A model generated the notes under the pieces. It was not told the origin of the DNA and made no database searches. It saw only the letters and a program-made list of their open reading frames with translations. Positions 1 through 8,513 of a stretch of 40,784 bases of DNA are shown in pieces. Numbering within the stretch: position 1 is the stretch's first letter; the number at the start of each line of letters is the position of its first letter. A program made the translations under genes and the position numbers. The DNA is from Bacteroidales bacterium (GTDB lineage: Bacteria > Bacteroidota > Bacteroidia > Bacteroidales > UBA3824), in assembly GCA_017960885.1 (NCBI GenBank), contig JAGCYI010000161.1:1-40784 (forward strand), in the 5' to 3' direction.

Positions 1-1851
1 CAGCTTGTCGTCGAGAGAGTATACTGCGGTGGTTTTTTCGCCGTCGAACTGAATCACGTAGCCGTTTTTGGCAAACTGATACACGCCGTTGGGATAGTTA
101 ACCACAAAGGTCTCTTCTTTGGGCGTGTTGAGCAAATCCTGCCCGAAGGCTATGTACGGACGGTTGTAGCCCAGATAGCCGAGCAGTGTGGGCATAATGT
201 CTATTTGCTGAGCAAGTCCCTCGTGGCAGCCTTTGAAATCGGGGTCGCCGGGCGAGAAGAAAATCACAGGACCAGTGAACACTCCCAAATCTGTCTGATA
301 TTCAGGATGGTCGGTGAGGTTTGTGTGGTCGTTGGTGATTACAAAAACGGTGTTGTTGTACCACGGCTGTTTTTTTGCCTCCTCAAAAAAGCGTCGCAGG
401 GCATAGTCGGTGTAGCCTATGCATTTGTGAACCTCGAGAGTGCCTTCGGGAAACTTGCCTTCGTATTTTTCGGGAATCTGAAACGGGTGGTGGCTTGTGG
501 CTGTGAACACAGCGCTAACAAACGGCTGACGGAAAAAGTTCATCTCGGCGCAGAAATATTGCAGGAAGGGCTCGTCCCAGATAGCCCAGTAGCCGTCGAA
601 CTCTGCCTCGCCGCCAAAACGCTTGCTTTGATCAAACTCGGTGCGTCCAAAATAGTCGTCGAAACCTGTGGCGTTTGAAAATGCCTGAAAGCCCATGCTT
701 CCGTTTTTGGCTCCGTGGAAGAATGCGGAGTAGTAGCCCTCGTTTTTAAGTTCGCGGGCAATGCCGCTGAGGTTGTTGAGTGCGGCGGGCGTTACAAAAA
801 ACGGCTCAATAAAATAAGGTATGCTGCTGAGTGCGCTCGGCATTCCGTCGATTGATTTGCGTCCGTTGGTGTAACTATTCATAAACCAGACACTATGCTG
901 CATCAGGCTGTCAACAAACGGAGTGTAGCCTTGGTAGTTGCCGCCGTCGATGTCGGGATTATAACTTTTTATAAACTCACGTGCAAAACTCTCCACTATA
1001 AACACCACCACGTTTTTGCCCTTGCCTTTGGCGTTTGCCACAATGCTGTCAACAGGTTGGTGCAGAGGAGTGTATATTGATTCCAATTCTTCGGGTGAAA
1101 AATATTTCGGGTCTTGGAACGGCTTTTTGTTGATGGTGCGTATAATGCTGAACGGTGTGTTGAGAATCAGCGGAGCCTCCACCGGCGAGGTGATGTATTG
1201 GTTTGCGTTGCTGAGCGTTATGGGACGTGTGCTACGGTCAATGCCACCACGCATGCCTATTGCACAAAGGGCAACGGTGATTAGCACAAATACTATTCTG
1301 AGCGTGTAATATTTTATAAACGAAAGAATTCCGTATAGAGGCTTGTTGCTGAGTGGATTCTTATATAAAAATATCAATAATAAAGCCATTATCACAGCCG
1401 CAATAATCAGATACCACGAGTGAAAAGCCTCAGTAAAAATAATAGAAAAAAGATTGTCCTCGTTGCCAAACTCGCTGAATACTGTTCCTGTGGTACGACG
1501 TCCTGTAAAGCGGAAATATACCACGTCGCAGAGGTTGGCTATGATGCCGATAGTGTTGATCGAAACATATACAATTTTAACAATTTTGGCATATATCGGG
1601 CTGCTTTCCTTAAAGTGTAGAGGAAACAATGCCAAAAGCAAAAATATCATATTTGTATATAATATTCCCGAAGTATCGAAAATCAACGAGCCTTTTATAA
1701 GGTTTAAAAGATTGTCTGTAAAGATTTTACCTTCGTAAAAACTATAATTTAATGTGAGAAATAATATGCGGCATACGGCGTAACATAAATACACCAATAA
1801 GATGTCGAAAATTATGTTTAAAAACGATTTAAAAATACCTGTCTCTTTCAT
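1..1851 (-). CDS. LTA synthase family membrane sulfatase/phosphatidylglycerol-type transferase (C-terminus cut off by window edge)
   Basis: An inner-membrane enzyme of the alkaline phosphatase/sulfatase superfamily (LtaS/MdoB type, COG1368). Family members move a phosphoglycerol or similar headgroup onto an envelope glycan or lipid; the acceptor here is unknown. About 250 N-terminal residues hold several membrane segments (a start at 1851 gives MKETGIFKSFLN). The periplasmic catalytic domain follows. Visible active-site candidates are Glu287 in VIESFAREF, Ser333 in NGRKSIDG at the position of the LtaS catalytic Thr, and Asp508-His509 in TNDHTNLTDHPEY. The first 617 residues are present and in one open frame; the last few tens of residues lie outside the window. 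The gene is divergent from the lipoprotein gene at 1990. The superfamily call is firm, the substrate is not. Confidence 0.85.
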   Translation of the reverse strand, partial: MKETGIFKSFLNIIFDILLVYLCYAVCRILFLTLNYSFYEGKIFTDNLLNLIKGSLIFDTSGILYTNMIFLLLALFPLHFKESSPIYAKIVKIVYVSINTIGIIANLCDVVYFRFTGRRTTGTVFSEFGNEDNLFSIIFTEAFHSWYLIIAAVIMALLLIFLYKNPLSNKPLYGILSFIKYYTLRIVFVLITVALCAIGMRGGIDRSTRPITLSNANQYITSPVEAPLILNTPFSIIRTINKKPFQDPKYFSPEELESIYTPLHQPVDSIVANAKGKGKNVVVFIVESFAREFIKSYNPDIDGGNYQGYTPFVDSLMQHSVWFMNSYTNGRKSIDGMPSALSSIPYFIEPFFVTPAALNNLSGIARELKNEGYYSAFFHGAKNGSMGFQAFSNATGFDDYFGRTEFDQSKRFGGEAEFDGYWAIWDEPFLQYFCAEMNFFRQPFVSAVFTATSHHPFQIPEKYEGKFPEGTLEVHKCIGYTDYALRRFFEEAKKQPWYNNTVFVITNDHTNLTDHPEYQTDLGVFTGPVIFFSPGDPDFKGCHEGLAQQIDIMPTLLGYLGYNRPYIAFGQDLLNTPKEETFVVNYPNGVYQFAKNGYVIQFDGEKTTAVYSLDDKL

Positions 1852-1873
1852 TGTGAAATCTTTTTTCGCGTTG

Positions 1874-1906
1874 CAAAGAAACAAAAATATCTTGACATTT
1901 TACAAA
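1874..1906 (-). promoter_or_regulatory. Candidate Bacteroidetes promoter for the LTA-synthase-like gene
   Basis: On the minus strand a TTTG (1903-1906) is followed after 21 bases by TTTCTTTG (1874-1881), one mismatch from TAnnTTTG and about 23 bases before the ATG. A better-matching TATTTTTG lies at 1882-1889 with poorer spacing. Pattern match only. Confidence 0.4.
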
Positions 1907-1919
1907 AAATTTTAATCAA

Positions 1920-1953
1920 TTGAATGCACTTATTCGATTTATCTATATATTTG
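1920..1953 (+). promoter_or_regulatory. Candidate Bacteroidetes promoter for the 1990 lipoprotein
   Basis: TATATTTG at 1946-1953 matches the -7 consensus TAnnTTTG exactly. A TTG at 1920-1922 lies 23 bases upstream as a possible -33 element. The distance to the ATG is 36 bases. It is divergent from the promoter of the leftward gene. Confidence 0.55.
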
Positions 1954-1989
1954 CAATCGAATTTTAAAACCAATTAAATTTATAACTCA

Positions 1990-2907
1990 ATGAAAAAAAC
2001 AATTTATTTATGTGCTGCGGCACTTATGACAGCTGCCGTTGCCTGCGGCGGTGCGCAAAACAACCAAAATGATCAGCAGGAACAATCTCAGGAACAGGCA
2101 ACAGAACAGACCGAAGAGGTTTCCGAAGAACCCGCTGTAGAAAAAGGATTTCCTTGGGATTATCCCGAAGGTATCAAGGCTGAAGGCTTAGAGGCAGGAC
2201 AGACTGTCCTTTCTATCCATTCTTTCTATCCCAAGAAACTTCAGGAGTCAAAAGACCCCGCAAACGAAACCTATATTTTCTACAACGCTACTCTCAAATC
2301 TGTAGGTGAAACAACTTCTATAGTAGAGAGCTTTGGCAAGGATATCGAAATGCCTAACTCACTAATTATTCCTATTCCCAAGGATCAGAAAGCTAAAAAC
2401 GGAGATATTATCCTCACTTGGTGGCAGAGTGGTTCTGGTATGGAACGCGCTATCGTTACCGACGCAAAGAAGGCTACCGAACCCAAAGTTGACTACCTTG
2501 ACATGGACTGGACAGAAGACGGCAAAGGATTTGCCAACAGCCACGCCGATGAGCAGATCAAACCCAGCACTTTCGTAGTACTTAAAAACAACGAATGGCA
2601 GCCCGGTCAGTCGTTTGTAGTTACAGGCGACGGCAGCAACGCCCTTTACACTGTAATCAGCTGCACCGATACCAAAGTTCTCGGTTCGGGATTCGCTGGC
2701 AAAATCGCTGCTTTTGACCGCAGCCAGTGTACTCTTATTCCTCTCGACCAGCAGCTCAAACCTGGCGACGAGTTTAAGGGTGAATTCGTTGGCAAACTCA
2801 AAGATGGATTCAAAGTTACCAAGGTTGACAACAAGATCGGCCGCATCTATTGCAAAGATAATTTTGACAAAGACAAAATCATTAGCATTTTGCAAGCGTT
2901 GAAATAA
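1990..2907 (+). CDS. Secreted lipoprotein of unknown function
   Basis: 305 residues. A lipoprotein signal is clear: MKKTIYLCAAALMTAAVAC, with Cys19 as the lipidation site. It is followed by a low-complexity Gln/Glu/Asn linker (residues about 22-50) of the kind that spaces a globular domain away from the membrane. The remainder (about 52-305) is a soluble domain rich in beta-type residues; I do not recognise the family. The gene is monocistronic: it has its own promoter and a strong terminator immediately downstream. I cannot tell from sequence whether the protein faces the periplasm or the cell surface. Confidence 0.85.
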   Translation: MKKTIYLCAAALMTAAVACGGAQNNQNDQQEQSQEQATEQTEEVSEEPAVEKGFPWDYPEGIKAEGLEAGQTVLSIHSFYPKKLQESKDPANETYIFYNATLKSVGETTSIVESFGKDIEMPNSLIIPIPKDQKAKNGDIILTWWQSGSGMERAIVTDAKKATEPKVDYLDMDWTEDGKGFANSHADEQIKPSTFVVLKNNEWQPGQSFVVTGDGSNALYTVISCTDTKVLGSGFAGKIAAFDRSQCTLIPLDQQLKPGDEFKGEFVGKLKDGFKVTKVDNKIGRIYCKDNFDKDKIISILQALK

Positions 2908-2932
2908 TTTTCCATAGATTATCATAATTGTT

Positions 2933-2976
2933 ATCCGCCGCTCTTACCTCAAAGGTTGGTGCGGCGGATTTTTTTG
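2933..2976 (+). terminator. Intrinsic terminator after the 1990 lipoprotein gene
   Basis: Perfect 9-bp GC-rich stem ATCCGCCGC (2933-2941) / GCGGCGGAT (2961-2969) followed by a T7 run (2969-2975). Confidence 0.88.
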
Positions 2977-3005
2977 TTCTTAATAATTCCTTATCTTTAA
3001 ATGTG

Positions 3006-3035
3006 TTGATAGTATTGAAATTATCTTTATATTTG
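3006..3035 (+). promoter_or_regulatory. Candidate Bacteroidetes promoter for the Ig-like repeat protein
   Basis: TTG at 3006-3008, then 19 bases, then TATATTTG at 3028-3035 (exact TAnnTTTG). The ATG is 22 bases downstream. Confidence 0.6.
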
Positions 3036-3057
3036 CGGATTATAAATTATAAATATT

Positions 3058-5175
3058 ATGATACATAAAACAATTATTACTAAATTAGTACTTCTACTCA
3101 TCTTCTCTGCCATTTTATCTCATTTTTCATACGCTCAAAAGCAGGTTCAGCAATTGTTTTTTCCTCAGGAAGGGTATGTCCTGGGAGCGAAAAATCACTC
3201 TTTGGGTGTGGGATATACCGATGGCACTATGGGCTCTGTAAACATTAGTGAAGCTGTTATCAAAAACCTTGACGCCTCTAAAACTGGCCTTCAAACTATT
3301 TCTGTAGAATATGACGGCATTAGTAGACAATATCAATGTATTGTCGACAGCAGAAGTATAAGAAAAATTCCTGCTAGTGAATTTCTCTCTCTGATTCAGC
3401 AATCGGGCTATGATACCAAATTTTTGGAGAAAATCAATATCACTAATGATGTGGTTTCCACCTTTTTGGATTATTATACCAATTTCGTGTGGATTGTTAA
3501 ACCAGAAAAGTTTTTTGTTGATTGCGAAGCTACTCATTATTGCGGATGCCCTTTGTCGTATACTTGTTATGTGAATGGCAATATCGAGGTTACCCCCGAC
3601 AATATCAATGGGTTCGACAATTCCCGCGCTGGCCGTCAGCAAATTACTTTTGAATATGCCGGAATGTCGTTTAATACCACTATCGAGATGGTGGGTGCGG
3701 ATTTTATAATCGATTTTCCTTCAATTGTTTATCGCGAACCTGAACACAATGCTGATTTTAAGGTGCTGTTTACTAACGGCATTCAAAAATCAATACCTTT
3801 CAAAGATGGCTATATCTATGGTTACGACACCATTAAAAATTATAACACTCTGAAAAACAGAGAAGAAAATATTACAGTAAAATTTGGCAACAAGGAACAA
3901 AACCTGTTTGTTGCAATGGCGTTTTTTAATTCCGTCTTCTTTCCTAAAACTCTGCTCAGGGGCGATAGCAGCCAGTTTTTTGATGTCCTTTATTACGATA
4001 GCAAGGTTATGCCCGTAAGCATCAAAAAGGCAAGTTTCTCAGGACTCGACCTTAATCGTGCGGGATCTCAACGGATAATTCTTAACTATCTGGGCTTTTC
4101 GCATAGCACCGAAGTTGAAGTAATCGACATTGATTCTGTGAAATTTGGCAACTTGAAACATATTAACAACACAAGTTATTATGAATATCCTACCAACAAC
4201 TACATCAAGGACTTTACTGTTTATTATCACGACGGTACTGTGCGTAATGTTGATATCAATAACGCTTCGATATCAGGGTTGGATATTACCAGACCAGGCG
4301 TGCAGAATGTTACTTTAACTTATGCAGGAAAACAATTTACCACCAAAATTAATGTCTGGGAAAAACCTGCCGAATTTGATTTCTCGGGTTTGTCAGATAC
4401 AATTTTTCAATTTAGAACTATTACTGGCACATTTAAGGCGGTATACAAGGATGGTTCGTCGAAAAATGTTGATATTGCCAACGCTTTTTGCCAGCTTTAT
4501 AGCGATGACCTTGGAAAACATCACGCTGTAATTACATGGCATTCGCATTCTCAACTGTTCGACGTGGAGGTTGTGGCAAATACCAAACGTCCTGTTACTC
4601 TCAATATGTCGAGAATTAAAACCGACTTGTTGATTTACGACCATCTCAGAGGCAATATCAAAGCGCTCTATTCCGATGGCTCGTCTGATTTGTTTGATGT
4701 GAAATATGCTGATTACCATCTTGATACCGAAACTATTGGTAAAAAGAAAATCAAGATATCGTGGCACGGCTGTACTACCTCTCTCAACGTAAACGTTAAA
4801 GACGATCCAGCAAAACCTATTGCTACCGATGGTTATTATCAGTTGGAGAATATTCCACAAGTCAAATGGTTTATCAGAGCAATGGTTGCCGCCAACACCG
4901 GTGGTTATGATGCTGTTTTGTCTACAAAGCTTTTTAGCAATGTCGCCGATTCAAAAAATGCTGTTGCTCCAAAGGTAGAGGGATTTACACTTTCCACTAC
5001 TATTAAGGGTGTTACACAGACTCATTCAAGCAAATCTGCCCGTTTTACTAGTGCACAGCGTCAACTTATTAAAGATGCCTTTAATGCTGATGCCACAATC
5101 ATTATCAAAGATGTTAAAGCCAAAAGCTCCGAAGGACAGATTCTTGATTTGGGCAGTTTGGCAATTGAGCTTTAA
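3058..5175 (+). CDS. Exported protein with seven Ig-like (Big_3-type) modules and a GldM-C-like C-terminal domain
   Basis: 705 residues. Residues 1-26 form a signal peptide ending SYAQ. Seven degenerate modules follow, each with the pattern 'DG(T/S)..xVxI..A...GLD...G.Q.I.L.Y.G...', at about residues 55-97, 173-211, 240-285, 315-357, 391-432, 466-505 and 540-579. This pattern is typical of bacterial Ig-like group 3 domains. Residues about 600-705 look different: the GFTLST...FTSAQRQLIK...IIIKDVKA...G.I.DLGSLAIEL pattern resembles the C-terminal domain of GldM/PorM, the periplasmic arm of the type IX secretion motor. No T9SS sorting tail is seen. The gene has its own promoter and no operon partner is apparent. 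A periplasmic or envelope scaffold role is inferred. The Ig-like call is good, the GldM-C resemblance moderate. Confidence 0.75.
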   Translation: MIHKTIITKLVLLLIFSAILSHFSYAQKQVQQLFFPQEGYVLGAKNHSLGVGYTDGTMGSVNISEAVIKNLDASKTGLQTISVEYDGISRQYQCIVDSRSIRKIPASEFLSLIQQSGYDTKFLEKINITNDVVSTFLDYYTNFVWIVKPEKFFVDCEATHYCGCPLSYTCYVNGNIEVTPDNINGFDNSRAGRQQITFEYAGMSFNTTIEMVGADFIIDFPSIVYREPEHNADFKVLFTNGIQKSIPFKDGYIYGYDTIKNYNTLKNREENITVKFGNKEQNLFVAMAFFNSVFFPKTLLRGDSSQFFDVLYYDSKVMPVSIKKASFSGLDLNRAGSQRIILNYLGFSHSTEVEVIDIDSVKFGNLKHINNTSYYEYPTNNYIKDFTVYYHDGTVRNVDINNASISGLDITRPGVQNVTLTYAGKQFTTKINVWEKPAEFDFSGLSDTIFQFRTITGTFKAVYKDGSSKNVDIANAFCQLYSDDLGKHHAVITWHSHSQLFDVEVVANTKRPVTLNMSRIKTDLLIYDHLRGNIKALYSDGSSDLFDVKYADYHLDTETIGKKKIKISWHGCTTSLNVNVKDDPAKPIATDGYYQLENIPQVKWFIRAMVAANTGGYDAVLSTKLFSNVADSKNAVAPKVEGFTLSTTIKGVTQTHSSKSARFTSAQRQLIKDAFNADATIIIKDVKAKSSEGQILDLGSLAIEL

Positions 5176-5232
5176 CTTGCTTTTTTTTAATATTTTTTTT
5201 AAAAAATATATCTCTCAAATAAAAATAATTCT

Positions 5233-5240
5233 TATATTTG
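5233..5240 (+). promoter_or_regulatory. Candidate -7 element for the NUDIX gene
   Basis: TATATTTG, an exact match to TAnnTTTG, 31 bases before the ATG at 5272. Just upstream (5180-5210) is an AT-only T8/T8-A6 stretch that could weakly terminate the preceding gene. Confidence 0.55.
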
Positions 5241-5271
5241 GCAAAGCAAACTTAACGTTAAGAATTCGATT

Positions 5272-5706
5272 ATGTCATACACATACAAATACCCTATGCC
5301 GTCGGTTACGGCCGACATTATAGTACTTAGAAAAACTGGTGTTTCGAGTCAGATCCTGCTTATTAAACGCAAAAACGAGCCTTTTAAAAATTGTTGGGCT
5401 TTCCCAGGTGGTTTTACAGAAGAGGGCGAAACACTTGAACAGTCAGCTTCGCGCGAACTTATGGAAGAGACCGGCATCGACTGCCAGTTCCTATCTCAGT
5501 TCAAAGCTTTTGGCGACCCTGGCCGCGACCCGCGTGGACGCACCGTTACAATTGTATTCTATGTTTATGTAGATGAGGATATTGAGTTTCATCCCGCCGA
5601 CGATGCAAAAGAAGCCGCTTGGTTTGATATTAACAACCTCCCAGCTTTGGCTTTCGACCACGCTAAAATCCTTGAGGAGTTTATCCTTGCTAAACATACT
5701 GTATAG
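5272..5706 (+). CDS. NUDIX hydrolase
   Basis: 144-residue single-domain enzyme that hydrolyses a nucleoside diphosphate linked to another group, using Mg2+ or Mn2+. The Nudix box is complete: Gly47, Glu53, then Arg61-Glu62-Leu-Met-Glu65-Glu66-Thr-Gly68-Ile69, matching GX5EX7REUXEEXGU. The N-terminal MSYTYKYPMPSVTADIIVL with LLIKRKNEPFKNCWAFPGG resembles ADP-ribose pyrophosphatase-like or mutator-type NUDIX proteins common in Bacteroidetes. No regulator HTH domain is attached. Cytoplasmic. Substrate cannot be read from sequence. Confidence 0.92.
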   Translation: MSYTYKYPMPSVTADIIVLRKTGVSSQILLIKRKNEPFKNCWAFPGGFTEEGETLEQSASRELMEETGIDCQFLSQFKAFGDPGRDPRGRTVTIVFYVYVDEDIEFHPADDAKEAAWFDINNLPALAFDHAKILEEFILAKHTV

Positions 5707-5777
5707 GGGTGGTATCTACTCCTATTAAATTGGCAACATAATTGTATTATCCATTAATGGAAATTAATATTGATACA

Positions 5778-8513
5778 ATGGCTAAAAGATTTATACTATT
5801 AATTGTAATTTTTACTTGTATTTGTGCCAACAATACTTATGCACAGTACGGTGAATTGGCCGACGACCAAAAGGCGAAACTCATCTATGAGATCCCTCGT
5901 TCGCTCATTTGGGAGAACGACGAGGATATTAATGTATTATATATAGGTGTGGTCAACGGATCACAACAGTTATTGCGAACACTCCGCAAGGAGGCTAAGA
6001 AAGCATATCCAGGATCAGGCACTAAGGTAATGGTTCAGGAGTTTTCTTCTGTTGACGAAGCCTACAACGCCATTCAATTGCATTTGCTTTACACACCGGC
6101 TAAGCGCGATTTTGAAACCGCGCTCAAACGTTTTGCCCGCCGTCCTGTTGCCCTTGCCACAGATAATTATGGCGACGCTTCTAAAATTATGATTAACCTT
6201 ATCGACGAGGTTTCAGGAAAGGTGTCGTTTAAATATAGCAGCGCAAACCTCCGCAAGGTGGCTATCAGCGTTGACGAAAGTCTTACCAAAAACCTCCATG
6301 GCGAGGATACTTCTGCCGACGACCTTGTGAAAGAGGCAGTTAAGGAGACCAACGCAAAACTTACCCAAGTGCAAAACCAGCTCAACAGCAAGAACAAAGA
6401 GCTTGCCGACAAGCAGCGCCAACTTTCTCAAAAAGAGAAGGAAATAGCCGAAAAAGAGCATACTATCCAAACCCAGAATAAAAATATCGCCGATCAGAAA
6501 AAGGCTATCGACGATCAGACACGGCGCATCAACGAGCAGAAGGCCGAAATGTCGGTGTTGCAGGCTCAGCAGGATGAGACTCGCCGCGAGCTCGAGCAGG
6601 CTGCATCAGAACTGCAGTCAAAAACCGAGGAGATGGCAAAAATCGAGGCAGAGCTCCGTCCTATGCAGGAAAAACTTGCTGAACAGCAGCGCATTGCTGA
6701 GGAACAGCAGCAGCGTCTCGACAAAGTGAACAAGGAAATCGCCGATAAGGAGAGAGACCTTACCGAACTTTCTTACAAGTATAATTTTACCAACCACATC
6801 TTGATGATTTCGCTCGTGGCGTTGTCGATATTCGTTGTGATGGCGTTTTTCATCTTCTTCCTATACCGTGGCAAACGTCGCGACAATAAGAAACTTGCCG
6901 AGCAGAATATCAAGATCGAACAGCAGAAAGAGGAGTTGGCAAAACTCTCTATCGTTGCCGACAAGACCGACAGCGCGGTTATGATTCTTGATCCCGATGG
7001 TAATTTTGAATGGATAAATCACGGATTTACACGTCTTTACGGTTACAATATCGACACTCTGAAAGAAAATGCGGGCATCAATATCCGTCAGGCTTCTAAG
7101 AATGAGAAGATTGACGAAATTATTGATTCGTGTATCCGCACCAAGTCGGCTATGCTTTACGAGAACGAGGTTACCACTGCCGACGGCGAGGAAAAATGGG
7201 CGCAGACTTCTATCACGCCCGTCGCCGACAAGAATGGCAATGTGTCGAAACTTATCCTTATCGACTCTGATATCACTGCGTTGAAAAAGGCTCACGAGGA
7301 GATCCGCCAGCAGCGTGATGAGATTGAGGCTCAGAAAGAGAAACTCGAATTGGTTAACAAAGAGCTCGAAAAACTCTCGCTCGTGGCGTCCAAAACCGAC
7401 AACTCTGTAATCATTGCCTCTGCCGACGGCGAAATCGAATGGGTAAACGACGGTTTCAAACGTATGACCGGCTACTCTTACGATGATTACAGTCAGAAAT
7501 ACGGCTCTAACCTCTTGGAAAAGAACACCGACGTGGAGGTGCTTTCAAGCATCGAACAGAATTTGATAGAAAAGAAATCAACTCTCTATACCACCAAGTC
7601 GCAGAATGCCGACGGTGCGGAACTTTGGATTCAAACCAACCTTACGCCCATTTTCGACAGTCAGGACAATCTCTACAAAATTGTGGCTATCGACTCCGAC
7701 ATCACCCAAATCAAAAAGGCAGAGGAAGAGATTGCTGCTCAGAAAGATAAGATTGTGGAGAGTATCCGCTATGCGCAGAAGATTCAGCAGGCTGTAATGC
7801 CGCCGGTAGAATATTTCGACAAATATCTGCCCGAACACTTTATATTATTGAAACCGAAGGACATCGTTTCTGGCGACTTCTATTGGGGCTCGCACGTGGG
7901 AAGCAAGTTTGTGTTCACCGCTGCCGACTGTACAGGTCACGGCGTACCGGGTGCGTTTATGAGCCTTCTCGGTATAGCATTCCTCAACGAAATCACAGGT
8001 CGTATGACCGAAGACAACGTTACCGCTGGCGACATCCTCACGCAACTGCGCGCCAATGTGATGACCTATCTCCGTCAAACTGGCAAGGAGGAGGAGCAGA
8101 AAGACGGTATGGATATGGCTCTCTGCGTTTACGACCGCAAAAACGACAAACTGCAATACGCCGGTGCTCACAATCCCCTTGTGCTTATCCGCAACAACGA
8201 ACTGCAACAGATTGAGGCTGACGAAATGCCTATCGGCTACTATCAAAACCAGACCGACCATTTCACCAACCACGAAATTGATATTTGTCCTGGCGACGTT
8301 ACTTATTTATTCTCCGACGGTTATCCCGACCAGTTCGGTATGGTCAACGGCCGCAAGAAGAAATATATGATTAAACGTTTCCGCGATTATCTGCTCCAAA
8401 TTCACAACGAGCCGCTCGCCGTTCAAAAGCAGATGCTCGACGACAACCTGACCCAATGGCGCGGCAATATCAAGCAGTTGGACGACGTTTCGATTATTGG
8501 CGTAAGGTATTAA
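5778..8513 (+). CDS. Membrane sensor protein phosphatase: YfiR-like - coiled coil - TM - PAS - PAS - SpoIIE (PP2C)
   Basis: 911 residues from the ATG at 5778, chosen because it gives a clean signal peptide (MAKRFILLIVIFTCICANN...YAQ); an ATG at 5757 and a TTG at 5742 are in frame. Residues about 40-185 resemble the periplasmic YfiR/DUF4154 domain (ATDNYGDASKIMINLI...GKVSFKYSSANLRK). A long coiled coil (about 195-330) leads to a membrane segment (about 337-362). Two PAS domains follow (about 389-507 and 532-646). A SpoIIE-type Ser/Thr phosphatase (about 671-911) has its metal-binding motifs intact: SGDFYWG, ADCTGHGVPGAFMS, DGMDMAL, FSDGYPDQFG, LDDVSIIG. It probably passes an envelope signal to a cytoplasmic phosphoprotein such as an anti-anti-sigma factor; the partner is not in the window. 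It ends in a 4-bp overlap with convergent rmuC. Confidence 0.88.
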   Translation: MAKRFILLIVIFTCICANNTYAQYGELADDQKAKLIYEIPRSLIWENDEDINVLYIGVVNGSQQLLRTLRKEAKKAYPGSGTKVMVQEFSSVDEAYNAIQLHLLYTPAKRDFETALKRFARRPVALATDNYGDASKIMINLIDEVSGKVSFKYSSANLRKVAISVDESLTKNLHGEDTSADDLVKEAVKETNAKLTQVQNQLNSKNKELADKQRQLSQKEKEIAEKEHTIQTQNKNIADQKKAIDDQTRRINEQKAEMSVLQAQQDETRRELEQAASELQSKTEEMAKIEAELRPMQEKLAEQQRIAEEQQQRLDKVNKEIADKERDLTELSYKYNFTNHILMISLVALSIFVVMAFFIFFLYRGKRRDNKKLAEQNIKIEQQKEELAKLSIVADKTDSAVMILDPDGNFEWINHGFTRLYGYNIDTLKENAGINIRQASKNEKIDEIIDSCIRTKSAMLYENEVTTADGEEKWAQTSITPVADKNGNVSKLILIDSDITALKKAHEEIRQQRDEIEAQKEKLELVNKELEKLSLVASKTDNSVIIASADGEIEWVNDGFKRMTGYSYDDYSQKYGSNLLEKNTDVEVLSSIEQNLIEKKSTLYTTKSQNADGAELWIQTNLTPIFDSQDNLYKIVAIDSDITQIKKAEEEIAAQKDKIVESIRYAQKIQQAVMPPVEYFDKYLPEHFILLKPKDIVSGDFYWGSHVGSKFVFTAADCTGHGVPGAFMSLLGIAFLNEITGRMTEDNVTAGDILTQLRANVMTYLRQTGKEEEQKDGMDMALCVYDRKNDKLQYAGAHNPLVLIRNNELQQIEADEMPIGYYQNQTDHFTNHEIDICPGDVTYLFSDGYPDQFGMVNGRKKKYMIKRFRDYLLQIHNEPLAVQKQMLDDNLTQWRGNIKQLDDVSIIGVRY

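Noticed and set aside
540..1738. Several plus-strand frames in the first 1.8 kb
   Set aside because: They are antisense to the LTA-synthase-like gene, whose frame is continuous with intact catalytic motifs.
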